This document shows positions 43,157 through 51,922 of a stretch of 64,000 nucleotides of DNA, piece after piece. The position numbers were made by a program, and so were the translations under genes. How positions within the stretch are numbered: the stretch's first letter is position 1; the number at the start of each line of letters is the position of its first letter. The stretch lies in NCBI GenBank assembly GCA_964445985.1, contig CAYUMU010000018.1, positions 19,179-83,178 of the forward strand, read 5' to 3'. A model generated the notes under the pieces. It saw only the letters and a program-made list of their open reading frames with translations, searched no databases and was not told where the DNA came from. This stretch comes from CAYUMU01 sp964445985 (lineage in GTDB: Bacteria; Planctomycetota; Planctomycetia; Pirellulales; S012-138).

Positions 43157-44932
43157 TCAGGCGTCTTGCAGGTAGAACACCACTTCGTCCAGGGCGTCGG
43201 CCAGGTCGGCCACTTCGTCCAGGTCGTTGTTGGCGACGGCTTGCTCGAGTTTCACGATTAGCGATCTCATTTCTTCGGCGTCTTCAGCCGGGGCATTGGG
43301 GAGCAGGCGCTTTGCTCGGCTGATGCTTTGAAGCACCTCGGCAAACGGCGAATCCTCGGGCTGGCCCTCGGACGCGCTGGTGGCGGCGATTTCGCTGGCC
43401 TGGCCCGCGGGGGCGGCGTCGCCGAACATGTTTGCCAGGCGCTGGCGGGCTTCATCGCCATCGGCGGCGCGAAAGCGGGTGATGACATTATCGATGGTCA
43501 CCTCTTTGCTGCGACCGGTAGTGCGTTCTTTGGCCGTGACCTTGAGAATGCCGTCGAGATTGAGGTCGAAGCGGACCAGGATTTCGTTGCCGACTTCGGC
43601 ATTCTGGTCGAGCCCTTCCAGCAGGAAGCGGCCGATCGACTTGTTGAACGAGGCGTTTTGGTTTTCGCCCTGCAACACGTGAATTTCGACCCGCTCTTGG
43701 CCGTCGTACACGGTTCCAAAGACGTCGGAGCGGGTGGCTGGCAGGGGAGAGTTGCGATCGATGATGGGCGAGAAGCAATGGTCGGTTTCCACGCCGAACA
43801 AACGGCCCCGGCATTGAATGCCCAGCGTATGGGGCGTGATATCCACCAGCACGGGCCCCACATCGAGGCCGGCAATCAACCCTCCCTGCACGGCCGCCCC
43901 CAGGGCCACGCACAGATCGGGATCGATCTCGCGATGCAGTTCCTGGTGCAATTGTTGATGCAGCATGCCTTGCACCAGCGGCGTGCGGGTACTACCGCCC
44001 ACGAGCACCACGCGATCGATCTGACTGGCGTTCAGGTTGGCGTCTTCGAGCGCCGCATCGACGCTTTTGAGGGTTTTTTGCAAGAGCGGCCGAATCAGTT
44101 CCTCGTACTCGTAGCGCGCCAGTTCGAGTTGCAGGCTAAGCGGCTGCCCTGCCTTTTCGGCGATGAACTCTTCGGCGATGGTGGTAACGGCATCGGTCGA
44201 TAGCCGAATCTTGGCTTGTTCCACGGCCTGCAACAGCCGGCTGGCGGCGACGGGGATCTTTCGCAGATCGATCTCATGTTCGGCCAGGAATTTGTCGGCC
44301 ACGTGGTTCAGCAGCAGCTGGTCGAAGTCGTCGCCACCCAGTTGGGTATCGCCGTGGCTGGAAAGCACCTCGATCACGCCGGCCTCGATTTGCACGATGG
44401 AAACATCGAACGTGCCGCCGCCCAGGTCGTACACCAGCAGCTTTTCGTTGCGAACCGAATGAGGCTCATAAACCAGCGAAGCCGCCGTGGGCTCGTTGAT
44501 AATGCGAACGACTTCCAAGCCTGCCAGGCTGCCGGCCTCGCGGGTGGCTTCGCGCTGGTTGTCGTTGAAGAACGCCGGCACGGTGATCACGGCCTGCTTG
44601 AGCGGCTGGCCGTAGGCTTTTTCGGCTCGCTGGGCCAGGGTGCGGAGGATGATCGCCGAGACTTCTTGAGGCGACAGTTCCTGGTCGCCCAGGCGAACCT
44701 TGGTTTCTTGGCCCATCTGGCGTTTGATCGAGCGAACGGTGCGTTCGGGCGCCATGAGGGCCTGGTTGCGCGCCGCTTGCCCTACCAGCAGTTGGCCCGA
44801 GCTATCCATGCCCACCACCGACGGCAGAATGGCTTGCCCTTGCTCGTCTTTCAGCACGGTGGCCTGGCCGTCTTGCACGATCGCCACCACGCTATTGGTG
44901 GTACCAAGGTCGATGCCGAGCACAGGGTTCAT
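43157..44932 (-). CDS. DnaK-like Hsp70 chaperone (second copy or specialised paralogue)
   Basis: 591 residues from the ATG at 44930-44932 with GAGGAG 10 bases upstream. The ATPase has DLGTTNSVVAI (phosphate 1), YDLGGGTFDVSI (phosphate 2), EPTAASLVYE and VGGSTRTPLV (adenosine). The substrate-binding domain follows from about 395 (GENQNASFNKSIGRFLLEGL). It is shorter than E. coli DnaK (638) and ends in a weak lid with no EEVD. The neighbours (J-like, GrpE-like, zinc ribbon, TPR) suggest a dedicated Hsp70 system rather than the general heat shock chaperone. Confidence 0.88.
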   Translation of the reverse strand: MNPVLGIDLGTTNSVVAIVQDGQATVLKDEQGQAILPSVVGMDSSGQLLVGQAARNQALMAPERTVRSIKRQMGQETKVRLGDQELSPQEVSAIILRTLAQRAEKAYGQPLKQAVITVPAFFNDNQREATREAGSLAGLEVVRIINEPTAASLVYEPHSVRNEKLLVYDLGGGTFDVSIVQIEAGVIEVLSSHGDTQLGGDDFDQLLLNHVADKFLAEHEIDLRKIPVAASRLLQAVEQAKIRLSTDAVTTIAEEFIAEKAGQPLSLQLELARYEYEELIRPLLQKTLKSVDAALEDANLNASQIDRVVLVGGSTRTPLVQGMLHQQLHQELHREIDPDLCVALGAAVQGGLIAGLDVGPVLVDITPHTLGIQCRGRLFGVETDHCFSPIIDRNSPLPATRSDVFGTVYDGQERVEIHVLQGENQNASFNKSIGRFLLEGLDQNAEVGNEILVRFDLNLDGILKVTAKERTTGRSKEVTIDNVITRFRAADGDEARQRLANMFGDAAPAGQASEIAATSASEGQPEDSPFAEVLQSISRAKRLLPNAPAEDAEEMRSLIVKLEQAVANNDLDEVADLADALDEVVFYLQDA

Positions 44933-45001
44933 GGTCCTACTCCTCAAGGATGTGAATGGGTGGAAAAGCGGGTTTGCCGCCCTGAAAGGATCGTTGGTTT
45001 G

Positions 45002-45080
45002 GTTTCTTGTTCGTTAACATCTCTGCAAGCTGCAAAGAACTTCAATGCCTCAGCGTCTGTTTGCGGTTTACCCGCGTTAA
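45002..45080. repeat. 80-bp dispersed repeat, copy B
   Basis: Near-identical to 19862-19941 (GTTAACATCTCTGCAAGC core, TTTACCCGCGTTAA end). It lies in the 188-bp gap between the GrpE-like and DnaK-like genes. Only two copies are visible in the window. Confidence 0.8.
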
Positions 45081-45120
45081 GTACGGTGACAAGCGAGGGG
45101 AGTGCCGGGAGCAATCCCCG

Positions 45121-46131
45121 TTATTCTTCGGCCAGGCTTTCCGGGCTCAAGGGATCGTTGGGCGTTTCCACGTTCCCCAGGTAGTTGACATTGGGGGAGC
45201 GCGTGGACGGCTCGTCGCTGCCGCTGGCAAAGAACGAGGCCGTTGTCTGGCGGCTGGCCACCGCGCGAACTTCGGCGAAGCGGATCACGCGAGCGCGCCA
45301 GGTGTAGCCGGGTCGAAGTTCGGCAGCGACCGTTTCGGGTTCGCCTTCCGCGGGATCGGCCAACTCGACCACGGTCATGCAGGCGGGATCGACGCGTTTG
45401 CCCAGGGTTTCCATCCGGCGGAGCCCGTGCTGCCGCAGTTGCTGGTTTAAGCGATCTTGAATAACGCGATAGCCTTGAGCCAGGCTGGCGAACCGTTCCC
45501 GCTGGATTTCGGCTGCCGCGTCGGCGGCAGACTGCGACAATTGCGCGGCCGCGCTGGACCCTATCAACCACCGCCGCCAGGCGGGCCATTGGCGAACCCG
45601 TTCTTCGATAGCCTGGCGAAGCGGTTCTTGGTTATCGTGAGACGGCTGGCGGGCCAGGGCATCGAACGCCTTGGCCCCGCGGCACAGTGCCTCATCGAGA
45701 CCGGCCATCGCTTCCACCCAGGGCAACGCCGCTCGCAAGGCGCTCTCCTCCTCGCGGGCTTGCACCGTTTGAAACTGCCGCATGGCCGAGTCGAGGCCTT
45801 GCCGGGCCACTTGGATCGATTCCTCGAGCCCTCGGCTGCTTTTGGTTTGCAGCTTGAACTCGTGGCGCATGGCGGTCAAAGCTTCGACCACTTGCAGCAA
45901 ACCCACGGCGGGTTGCGGTTGGGAAGTTAGCCAGGGCGCGGGGTCGGAGCCGACCGGTGCATCGGAGCCGACCGGTGAATCGAAGCCGGCCGGTGCGTCG
46001 AAGCCGGCCGGTGCGTCGGACGTGTCGCGCGGAAGCCGAGGATCCGCTTCGCTCTCGCCCAGGGCCTGGCATTCCTCGGCGGTTTGGGCCAGCCAAGCGC
46101 GAAATCGTTCTAACAGTTGCTCGTGATCCAT
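45121..46131 (-). CDS. GrpE-like nucleotide exchange factor, divergent
   Basis: 336 residues, longer than GrpE (about 200). The first 80 residues are acidic and disordered, with four 6-residue repeats (S/F-D-A-P-x-G) encoded by an 18-bp tandem repeat at 45944-46015. A long helix (about 75-130) is followed by an inserted helical section (about 145-220) and then a GrpE-like beta domain with VIQDRLNQQLRQHGLRRM, KRVDPACMTVVEL and AELRPGYTWRARVIRFAEVRAV. GrpE releases ADP from DnaK. It is between the J-like gene (9 bases) and the dnaK-like gene. Confidence 0.78.
   Translation of the reverse strand: MDHEQLLERFRAWLAQTAEECQALGESEADPRLPRDTSDAPAGFDAPAGFDSPVGSDAPVGSDPAPWLTSQPQPAVGLLQVVEALTAMRHEFKLQTKSSRGLEESIQVARQGLDSAMRQFQTVQAREEESALRAALPWVEAMAGLDEALCRGAKAFDALARQPSHDNQEPLRQAIEERVRQWPAWRRWLIGSSAAAQLSQSAADAAAEIQRERFASLAQGYRVIQDRLNQQLRQHGLRRMETLGKRVDPACMTVVELADPAEGEPETVAAELRPGYTWRARVIRFAEVRAVASRQTTASFFASGSDEPSTRSPNVNYLGNVETPNDPLSPESLAEE
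45944..46015. repeat. 18-bp tandem repeat, four units, within grpE-like gene
   Basis: TCGGAGCCGACCGGTGCA units at 45944, 45962, 45980 and 45998, the last two being identical. They encode the DAPAGF/DAPVGS repeats in the N-terminal tail. Confidence 0.9.
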
Positions 46132-46140
46132 AGCCTAGGC

Positions 46141-46437
46141 TCATGACTTCCGTGCTAGCGACATCAACACGTCGGTGGCGAGTCGCTGACCGCGAATGTT
46201 GGGCTGGAACGATTCCATCAAGCCCTCGAACGTGGCCACGGGAGCCGGGTCGAGCAAGCGCGATTGGAGGTTTACCAAGGGATCGCGAAGTTGTTCGTAT
46301 GCCTCGCGTATTTGGCTGAAGCGTTCTGGGGCGCGCTCGGGCGAGAACTCGCGCACCAGGCTCAGATAGCGAGCCCGGATGGTTTCGCTGTCGGCCTGGG
46401 GAGTCAGCCCAAGAACTTCGTAGGGGTTGCTGGTCAT
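46141..46437 (-). CDS. J-domain-like protein lacking the HPD motif
   Basis: 98 residues from the ATG at 46435-46437. It opens like a J domain, NPYEVLGLTPQADSETIRARYLSLVREF, but the place for the essential His-Pro-Asp reads Ser-Pro-Glu (32-34). Helix III (SQIREAYEQLRDP) is present. J domains without HPD cannot stimulate Hsp70 ATPase in the usual way. It sits 9 bases before the grpE-like gene, whose stop-start spacing suggests one operon. The family signature is clear; the altered motif is directly visible. Confidence 0.8.
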   Translation of the reverse strand: MTSNPYEVLGLTPQADSETIRARYLSLVREFSPERAPERFSQIREAYEQLRDPLVNLQSRLLDPAPVATFEGLMESFQPNIRGQRLATDVLMSLARKS

Positions 46438-46501
46438 GGGGCACGATCTCGACATGCTGCGATGGTTCAAATTGCGCGCGGCCACGGAGCCGCTCCGCTG
46501 T

Positions 46502-49108
46502 TTAGCGTTTACGGCGACCTTGGGGGCGTTCGTCTTCGCCTTCCGGCTTTAACCCTGAAAGGTCGCCGGCGACGATTGCCTTGACAATCTCCAGGGGACT
46601 CTTGCCCGTCATCTTCGCGATCTGTTCCACCTGGCGTTTCAGTTCCCTGGGCATGGTATCCAGCATCGCTTTCGCAATATCGGGATCTTCTTCCAGCATG
46701 GTCTTGATGTCCAACCCCTCCAGCGGCTGCATGTTGCCAGTAAAAGGAGGGGGGAGGGGCATGCCGAAAAACTCGCTCGCGTCGTCGTACTCGCCATCTT
46801 CGTATTTGTCATCGTCATCTTCGTACAGATCATCGTCGAAGTCGACGTCATCCATTATTGACGCGCCTCCCCAGCGTTGGCCCAGATTTTGCAACAGCGT
46901 GAGGGCTTTTTCGGCGCTGCTCACAATTTCGTTTTCGTGTGCCATGCCGGAACCTCGCGCCAGCTTCACGGCCTGTTTCATGTGCTTCATGGCCTGGTGA
47001 ACATCGCAGCGCCAGGGCGGCACGTCCATGAGGATTTGGCCTGCCAGCAATTGAAAATGGGCGTGATCGGGGAATTCGTCGACGGCCTGGTTTACAAGCA
47101 ATCGGTAGCGGTGAGACTGCTGGGGCAGGTCCCTCAAGCCCAGGCAAACGCTCAGCAGATCGTTCGCTTGCCAGTGGATGTCGGTATTGATGGCCCGATG
47201 CAGGTATTCAAAGAACAGCCGTTCTTGCGTGGCCCGACCCGTATAGTTCTTGCTCGCCTGGCGATAGACGGCAAAATAACTGGCCAGCAAACCGGCGGTT
47301 TGCGATTGTGGATCACGGCGGATGTCGGCCTTGTATTTGTCGCTAAACTCTTTTTTCAAGGCAGCTGGTAGCGAGTACCGCGCCGCCAACACCGTCATTT
47401 GCTGCCATACGGCCGTCGGTTCTTCCAGCGCCGCGACGGCCTCGGCCAGCGCGGCGCGGGCCGCCTTTTCATTTTTGGCCTTGAATTCCAACGCGGCGCG
47501 AATGGTGCCAATCACGTGCCGCGGCGCGATGCTGAGGTTGTACCCCACCAGCTCGTTCAGTTGCTGCCGGGCTTCATCGTACTTGCGTTTTTTGACCAGA
47601 ATGCGAATGGCCGTGGTTTTTTGGCTCCAGCGGAGCAGACCCGTGCGACCATCGCGCGGTTTGACGCGATTGACGGCCGCGACGAAAGGAGCCGATTCTT
47701 CGGGAGCGTCTTGGTCCAAGTAGTAATTGGCCAGCCACAAATTGGCGTCGTAGTCCAGCGGTTGAACCTTGAGCAGCTTCTTATAGAGGGACTCCGCCTG
47801 TTTCACGTGTCCATGCTCATCATGCAGCTGGGCGAACTCGTGATACGCGGAGATCAGCTGAGGGCAATTCTCGATGGCCTTGCGATAATAGCGATCAGCC
47901 TGATCGTAAAACTCTTCCATGTCCGACTTGCCCACGCTTTCGGGCAGCGGCGGCGGGCAACTGCGCGCAAACATCACGAACTCGCGGGCCAGATGCCGGT
48001 AAACAATACCGATGGCCCGCGGACGCTCAACCTCGGATAGCGCGGCGAGCTTGCCCAGGTCGCGAATGTAGGCCTCCCAGAAATCTTGAACGGGGGAAAC
48101 GTCTGGGCGATCCCAGGCTTCATGCATCAGTGCCTGCGCTCGATTCCAGCGCGGATCGAGAATGGGCGCCGCGCCGCAGTGCATCAATTGCGACAAACGT
48201 CGATCGTCTCGGCGATGGACGACTTCCTTCCAAACAAGATCCAGCACCTGATCCAGCAGCTCGGGGTGCGATTTGCCGAAGCGTTGCTGGAGCGTTTGAA
48301 TGTCGCGAAGCTGCGCGTTCCAGTCGCGCTCGCTCCAATGCCTGGCCAGCCGAAACAACACCTCGCCCACTGGCTGTTGTTGTGCCTTGCTTAGCAGCCA
48401 ACGCGCCGCGGCTTGCATTTCCACCGAAGGCTGAGGTTCGGTCGATTCGTTGGCGGCCAGCAGCAGGGTTCTGGCAATGCGGCTGGCAGGTCGGTTGCGA
48501 TCGAGCCGCCGCCAGTTGTCGTCCGTCCGTTCGCGATCCGCTTGATAGAAGGCCATCAGCCCGCGACAAAACAACTTCCAATCGGCCAGCGGCGAGTTTC
48601 GCGAAATGGATTGGAGCAAAGCCGCGGCCGCGTCGTCGTTTCCCTGTTCGATGGCCGCGAGCGCCTGGCGAAGCTGGCCAACGTGCGTTCGCAACTCGTC
48701 GCGATTGGGGATCGCGCAGCGCGGATCGAGGATCGCCTCGTCCACCATGCGGATCAGCAAGGCGGGATCGGATTCGAGCAGTCGGGCCGTATCTTCGCTC
48801 GCATCGCCCAGCAGCGCGCGCAACCGCACCGCCTGCTGTTGCACCGCGGAGTCGGCCGGCTTGAAGGCAATCAATTCGTTCAGCAGCGTTTTCGCTTCGG
48901 CGGTCAGCCGCTGGCGATGCAGTTGCTCCACCCGCGCCGCATACGCTTGTTCGAGCAACTGGCGATGTTGCGCGGTTCCTGCCGCGCGAAAGCACACCTT
49001 GGCGTCTTTCAGGGCATTCTTCACGTCGCCTTTTGCCAGCTCGCGCTGAGCTCGCTCGAAAAGCTGGTTGGGCGAATTCTGATTGCGACCTTTTTTCTTG
49101 GTGGCCAC
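46502..49108 (-). CDS. Large TPR-like repeat protein of the chaperone cluster
   Basis: 868 residues from a GTG (49106-49108) before ATKKKGRNQNSPNQLFERAQ. The whole length is helical repeat structure of TPR/SEL type, for instance YRKAIENCPQLISAYHEFAQLH and AESLYKKLLKVQPLDYDANLW. A very acidic linker (MDDVDFDDDLYEDDDDK) precedes a small C-terminal domain with MTGKSPLEIVKAIVAGDLSGL and a basic end. No signal peptide or membrane segment is present. It starts the minus-strand chaperone cluster, 64 bases before the J-like gene. An interaction platform is inference. Confidence 0.8.
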   Translation of the reverse strand: MATKKKGRNQNSPNQLFERAQRELAKGDVKNALKDAKVCFRAAGTAQHRQLLEQAYAARVEQLHRQRLTAEAKTLLNELIAFKPADSAVQQQAVRLRALLGDASEDTARLLESDPALLIRMVDEAILDPRCAIPNRDELRTHVGQLRQALAAIEQGNDDAAAALLQSISRNSPLADWKLFCRGLMAFYQADRERTDDNWRRLDRNRPASRIARTLLLAANESTEPQPSVEMQAAARWLLSKAQQQPVGEVLFRLARHWSERDWNAQLRDIQTLQQRFGKSHPELLDQVLDLVWKEVVHRRDDRRLSQLMHCGAAPILDPRWNRAQALMHEAWDRPDVSPVQDFWEAYIRDLGKLAALSEVERPRAIGIVYRHLAREFVMFARSCPPPLPESVGKSDMEEFYDQADRYYRKAIENCPQLISAYHEFAQLHDEHGHVKQAESLYKKLLKVQPLDYDANLWLANYYLDQDAPEESAPFVAAVNRVKPRDGRTGLLRWSQKTTAIRILVKKRKYDEARQQLNELVGYNLSIAPRHVIGTIRAALEFKAKNEKAARAALAEAVAALEEPTAVWQQMTVLAARYSLPAALKKEFSDKYKADIRRDPQSQTAGLLASYFAVYRQASKNYTGRATQERLFFEYLHRAINTDIHWQANDLLSVCLGLRDLPQQSHRYRLLVNQAVDEFPDHAHFQLLAGQILMDVPPWRCDVHQAMKHMKQAVKLARGSGMAHENEIVSSAEKALTLLQNLGQRWGGASIMDDVDFDDDLYEDDDDKYEDGEYDDASEFFGMPLPPPFTGNMQPLEGLDIKTMLEEDPDIAKAMLDTMPRELKRQVEQIAKMTGKSPLEIVKAIVAGDLSGLKPEGEDERPQGRRKR

Positions 49109-49310
49109 CGGCGTCCATCCGTGAGTGAAAGGGAGCTCGCGCTGCGATCCGAGGCACGACCGTTCGCGCCTCCGATGTATCAGCTGCCGCTTTAGATTAT
49201 CAGTTTGGGAGCGTTTCGCAAAACAAACGGCCCGAATCCTCCAGGGGAATCGGCGCGCCCGCTTGCCGTGCCCCCGGCGATTGCCGGCTCCCCGCGTTCG
49301 ATCGCCGCTT

Positions 49311-50372
49311 TCACTCCACGCCTTCTTCGGCCAGCCAGCGTTCGACATCGAGGGCGGCCATGCAGCCGGTGCCCGAGGAGGTGATGGCCTGGCGGTAGTA
49401 ATCGTCGGAAACGTCGCCCGCCGAGAACACGCCTTCCACGCTGGTGAACGTGCGGAAGGGCCTGGTCCACTGGATGTAGCCCTTCTCGTTCATCTGGAGC
49501 TTGCCCTTGAGGAAGTCGGTGTTGGGCGTATGCCCAATGGCGAGGAACAGGCCGGCGGTTTCCAACTCGCGACTGGTATCGTGGAGGGTGTTCTTGATGC
49601 GGACGGCGGTCACGCCATCTTTTTCGTTGCCGAGCACTTCATCGAGCACGTGGTTCCACACCATTTCTATCTTGGGCGTATTGAAGGCCCGGTCTTGCAT
49701 GATTTTGGAAGCCCTCATTTCATCGCGGCGCTGGACCATATACACCCGGCTGGCGTACTTGGCCAGGTACGTGGCTTCTTCCACGGCCGAGTCGCCGCCG
49801 CCGATCACCACCAGGGGCTTGTCGCGAAACCGTGGCAGCGCGCCATCGCACACGGCGCAGGCACTCACGCCGCGATTCTTGTAGGCATCTTCCGACGGCA
49901 GGCCCAGGTAGTTGGCCCGAGCGCCCGTGGCGACAATGATCGCATGCGTTTTCACCTCGCGGTTTTCGTTGGTCACCACGGTGAAGGGTCGCGTTTCGAG
50001 CTGCACATCGACCACGTCTTCGCCGATCACGCGGGCGCCAAAGTTGAGCGCCTGCTGTTTCATCAGCTCCATCAATTCCACGCCCTGCACGGCGTAGTGC
50101 GGCTGGCCATCTTTCTCGTGGCCCTTGGGCGCCGGCGGCAGGTTGTAGTGCCGGGCTTTATCCACGGCGCTTTCGACAAAGGCGCGGATATTGCCGGCCG
50201 GAAACCCGGCGTAGTTTTCCACTTCGGTGGTGAAAGCCAACTGGCCCAGGGGAATCATTTCCGGGTGCAGCGTACCTTCGAACAGCAACGGCCGCAGATT
50301 GGCTCGGGCCGCATAGATGGCGGCCGACCAGCCGGCCGGACCGCTTCCTATAATCACCACTTTCTCGGTCAC
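49311..50372 (-). CDS. trxB: Thioredoxin-disulfide reductase
   Basis: 353 residues from a GTG (50370-50372). The FAD site VVIIGSGPAGWSAAIYAARA is at the N-terminus, the redox-active CAVC at about 150, the NADPH site GGGDSAVEEATYLAKYAS, and the C-terminal VFSAGDVSDDYYRQAITSSGTGCMAALD FAD-binding signature all fit. It reduces thioredoxin with NADPH and so maintains cytosolic thiols. It is slightly longer than E. coli TrxB (321) owing to insertions. Confidence 0.95.
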   Translation of the reverse strand: MTEKVVIIGSGPAGWSAAIYAARANLRPLLFEGTLHPEMIPLGQLAFTTEVENYAGFPAGNIRAFVESAVDKARHYNLPPAPKGHEKDGQPHYAVQGVELMELMKQQALNFGARVIGEDVVDVQLETRPFTVVTNENREVKTHAIIVATGARANYLGLPSEDAYKNRGVSACAVCDGALPRFRDKPLVVIGGGDSAVEEATYLAKYASRVYMVQRRDEMRASKIMQDRAFNTPKIEMVWNHVLDEVLGNEKDGVTAVRIKNTLHDTSRELETAGLFLAIGHTPNTDFLKGKLQMNEKGYIQWTRPFRTFTSVEGVFSAGDVSDDYYRQAITSSGTGCMAALDVERWLAEEGVE

Positions 50373-50585
50373 GATGCAATTTCCTTCGGGGCGGGTTGCG
50401 CTGCACGCAAGATAGGCCCAGGGCGAAAGGGGGGAGACGCACGGCCGGTTCTGCCCGCACTCCGCAGGTCGCCCTCGTCCCTTATTCCACCGCGGGTCGG
50501 CGGGAAAAGTGCGACGAAATGGCCAACAAAACCATGCCCGGCATTATAGGGCGATGATGAGCCGAGTCTACGGCCCCCCCACCCT

Positions 50586-51746
50586 TTACGGCGCGGCGCC
50601 TGCCACGGCCCGATCGAGAGCGAACGGCTCCAAACCAACCGCTGGCAGTTCTCCGCATAAATGCCGTGCCAGCACGTGGGCCGTGCCGGTCGAAAGCGTG
50701 AGACCGCCGCGAAAGTGGCCGGCCGCCACAAAAGCGTTTTCGACCTCGGGCACTCCCCCGATGTAGGGTTTGCCATCGGCGGGGCACGGACGCAGCCCAG
50801 CCCAACAGCGTTCGAGCGTGGCGTCATTGAGAATGGGCGCCAGCTCGCGGGCCAGCTGGAGCAACGACTCCACGCCTGCGGCCGTATTGCGTTTGTCGAA
50901 CCCCACGTCTTCTTCGGTCGAACCCACCAGCAGCCGACCGTCGCCGCGCGGCACCAGGTAGCGGCTGCCGTCGTTCACAATATGCCGGAGCACCGGACAG
51001 GGCGTGGCCAACAGCACCATTTGCCCTCGCACCGGCCGCAGCGCCAGCCGCAACCCCAACGAATGAGCCAGGCTGGCCGTCCACGAGCCGGCCGTGAGCA
51101 CATACCGCTGGGCATGGCGGCGACCCAAGGCGGTTTCGACGTGGGCGACCAACCCCTGCCGCACCACCAATCGCTCCACCGCCGCGCCCGCTTCGATATT
51201 CACGCCGCGAGCCGAGCAAGCCGCGATCAGGGCGCGAAGATGCCAAGGGTTGCGAATTTGAGCCTCCGCGGACAGGCGAATCGCCGCCAAGGCACGCTGA
51301 GATGGTGCATGGGGCGGCGCTGCGGATGGCGCCGAAGGAGCCGACATCAAGGCAGGTTCGTAGTGGGCCAGGTCCGATTCGCCCAGCAGCTGCGCGTCGA
51401 TGCCCACGCGCTTCCAAACTGCGGCCGTTTCGGCGAGCGAGGCCGCTTGGGCTGGGGAGCGAGCCACGTACAGCCCTCCGCAAACCCGGTAACCGTTGTC
51501 GATGCCTACCTCGGCCCGCAGTTGCTCCGACCATTGCCGATGGAGCTTGCCACTGAGGGCCGCGAGTTGCTCCAGCGGGTTATCGTCGTGCTCGCCCGCG
51601 GGCGGAAGAATGCCAGCCCCGGCCCAACTTGCCTCTTGCCCGGGCGCGGCGCGGTCGAGCACGCGGACGGTCAGCCCTCGACCTGCCAACTCGTAAGCGA
51701 GCGACAGCCCAATGACACCCCCGCCAAGAATGAGAACATCGTCCAT
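50586..51746 (-). CDS. thiO: FAD-dependent amine/glycine oxidase (ThiO-like)
   Basis: 386 residues from the ATG at 51744-51746. The Rossmann FAD site is LILGGGVIGLSLAYELAGRG, followed by GQEASWAGAGILPPAGE, and the C-terminal RPVRGQMVLL and WAGLRPCPADGKPYIG motifs match ThiO/DadA-like D-amino acid or glycine oxidases. ThiO makes the dehydroglycine used for the thiazole of thiamine; no other thi genes are nearby, so the exact substrate stays open. A longer opening to 51845 is not needed. Confidence 0.85.
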   Translation of the reverse strand: MDDVLILGGGVIGLSLAYELAGRGLTVRVLDRAAPGQEASWAGAGILPPAGEHDDNPLEQLAALSGKLHRQWSEQLRAEVGIDNGYRVCGGLYVARSPAQAASLAETAAVWKRVGIDAQLLGESDLAHYEPALMSAPSAPSAAPPHAPSQRALAAIRLSAEAQIRNPWHLRALIAACSARGVNIEAGAAVERLVVRQGLVAHVETALGRRHAQRYVLTAGSWTASLAHSLGLRLALRPVRGQMVLLATPCPVLRHIVNDGSRYLVPRGDGRLLVGSTEEDVGFDKRNTAAGVESLLQLARELAPILNDATLERCWAGLRPCPADGKPYIGGVPEVENAFVAAGHFRGGLTLSTGTAHVLARHLCGELPAVGLEPFALDRAVAGAAP

Positions 51747-51922
51747 AAGCCGCGGCCAATCCAGTGCGCGTCGCCCCAACCACCAAGCGGAGCATTCTAC
51801 TCCCAGAGGGAATCGCCGTCGAACGGCAGGGCCACTACGTGGCAAAGCGACACACCGGCAGCGCCAGGGGGTGGCGCATCGCGAAGGGCAAAGCCTTCAC
51901 GCCGTGGCCGCTCGACAAAGCT

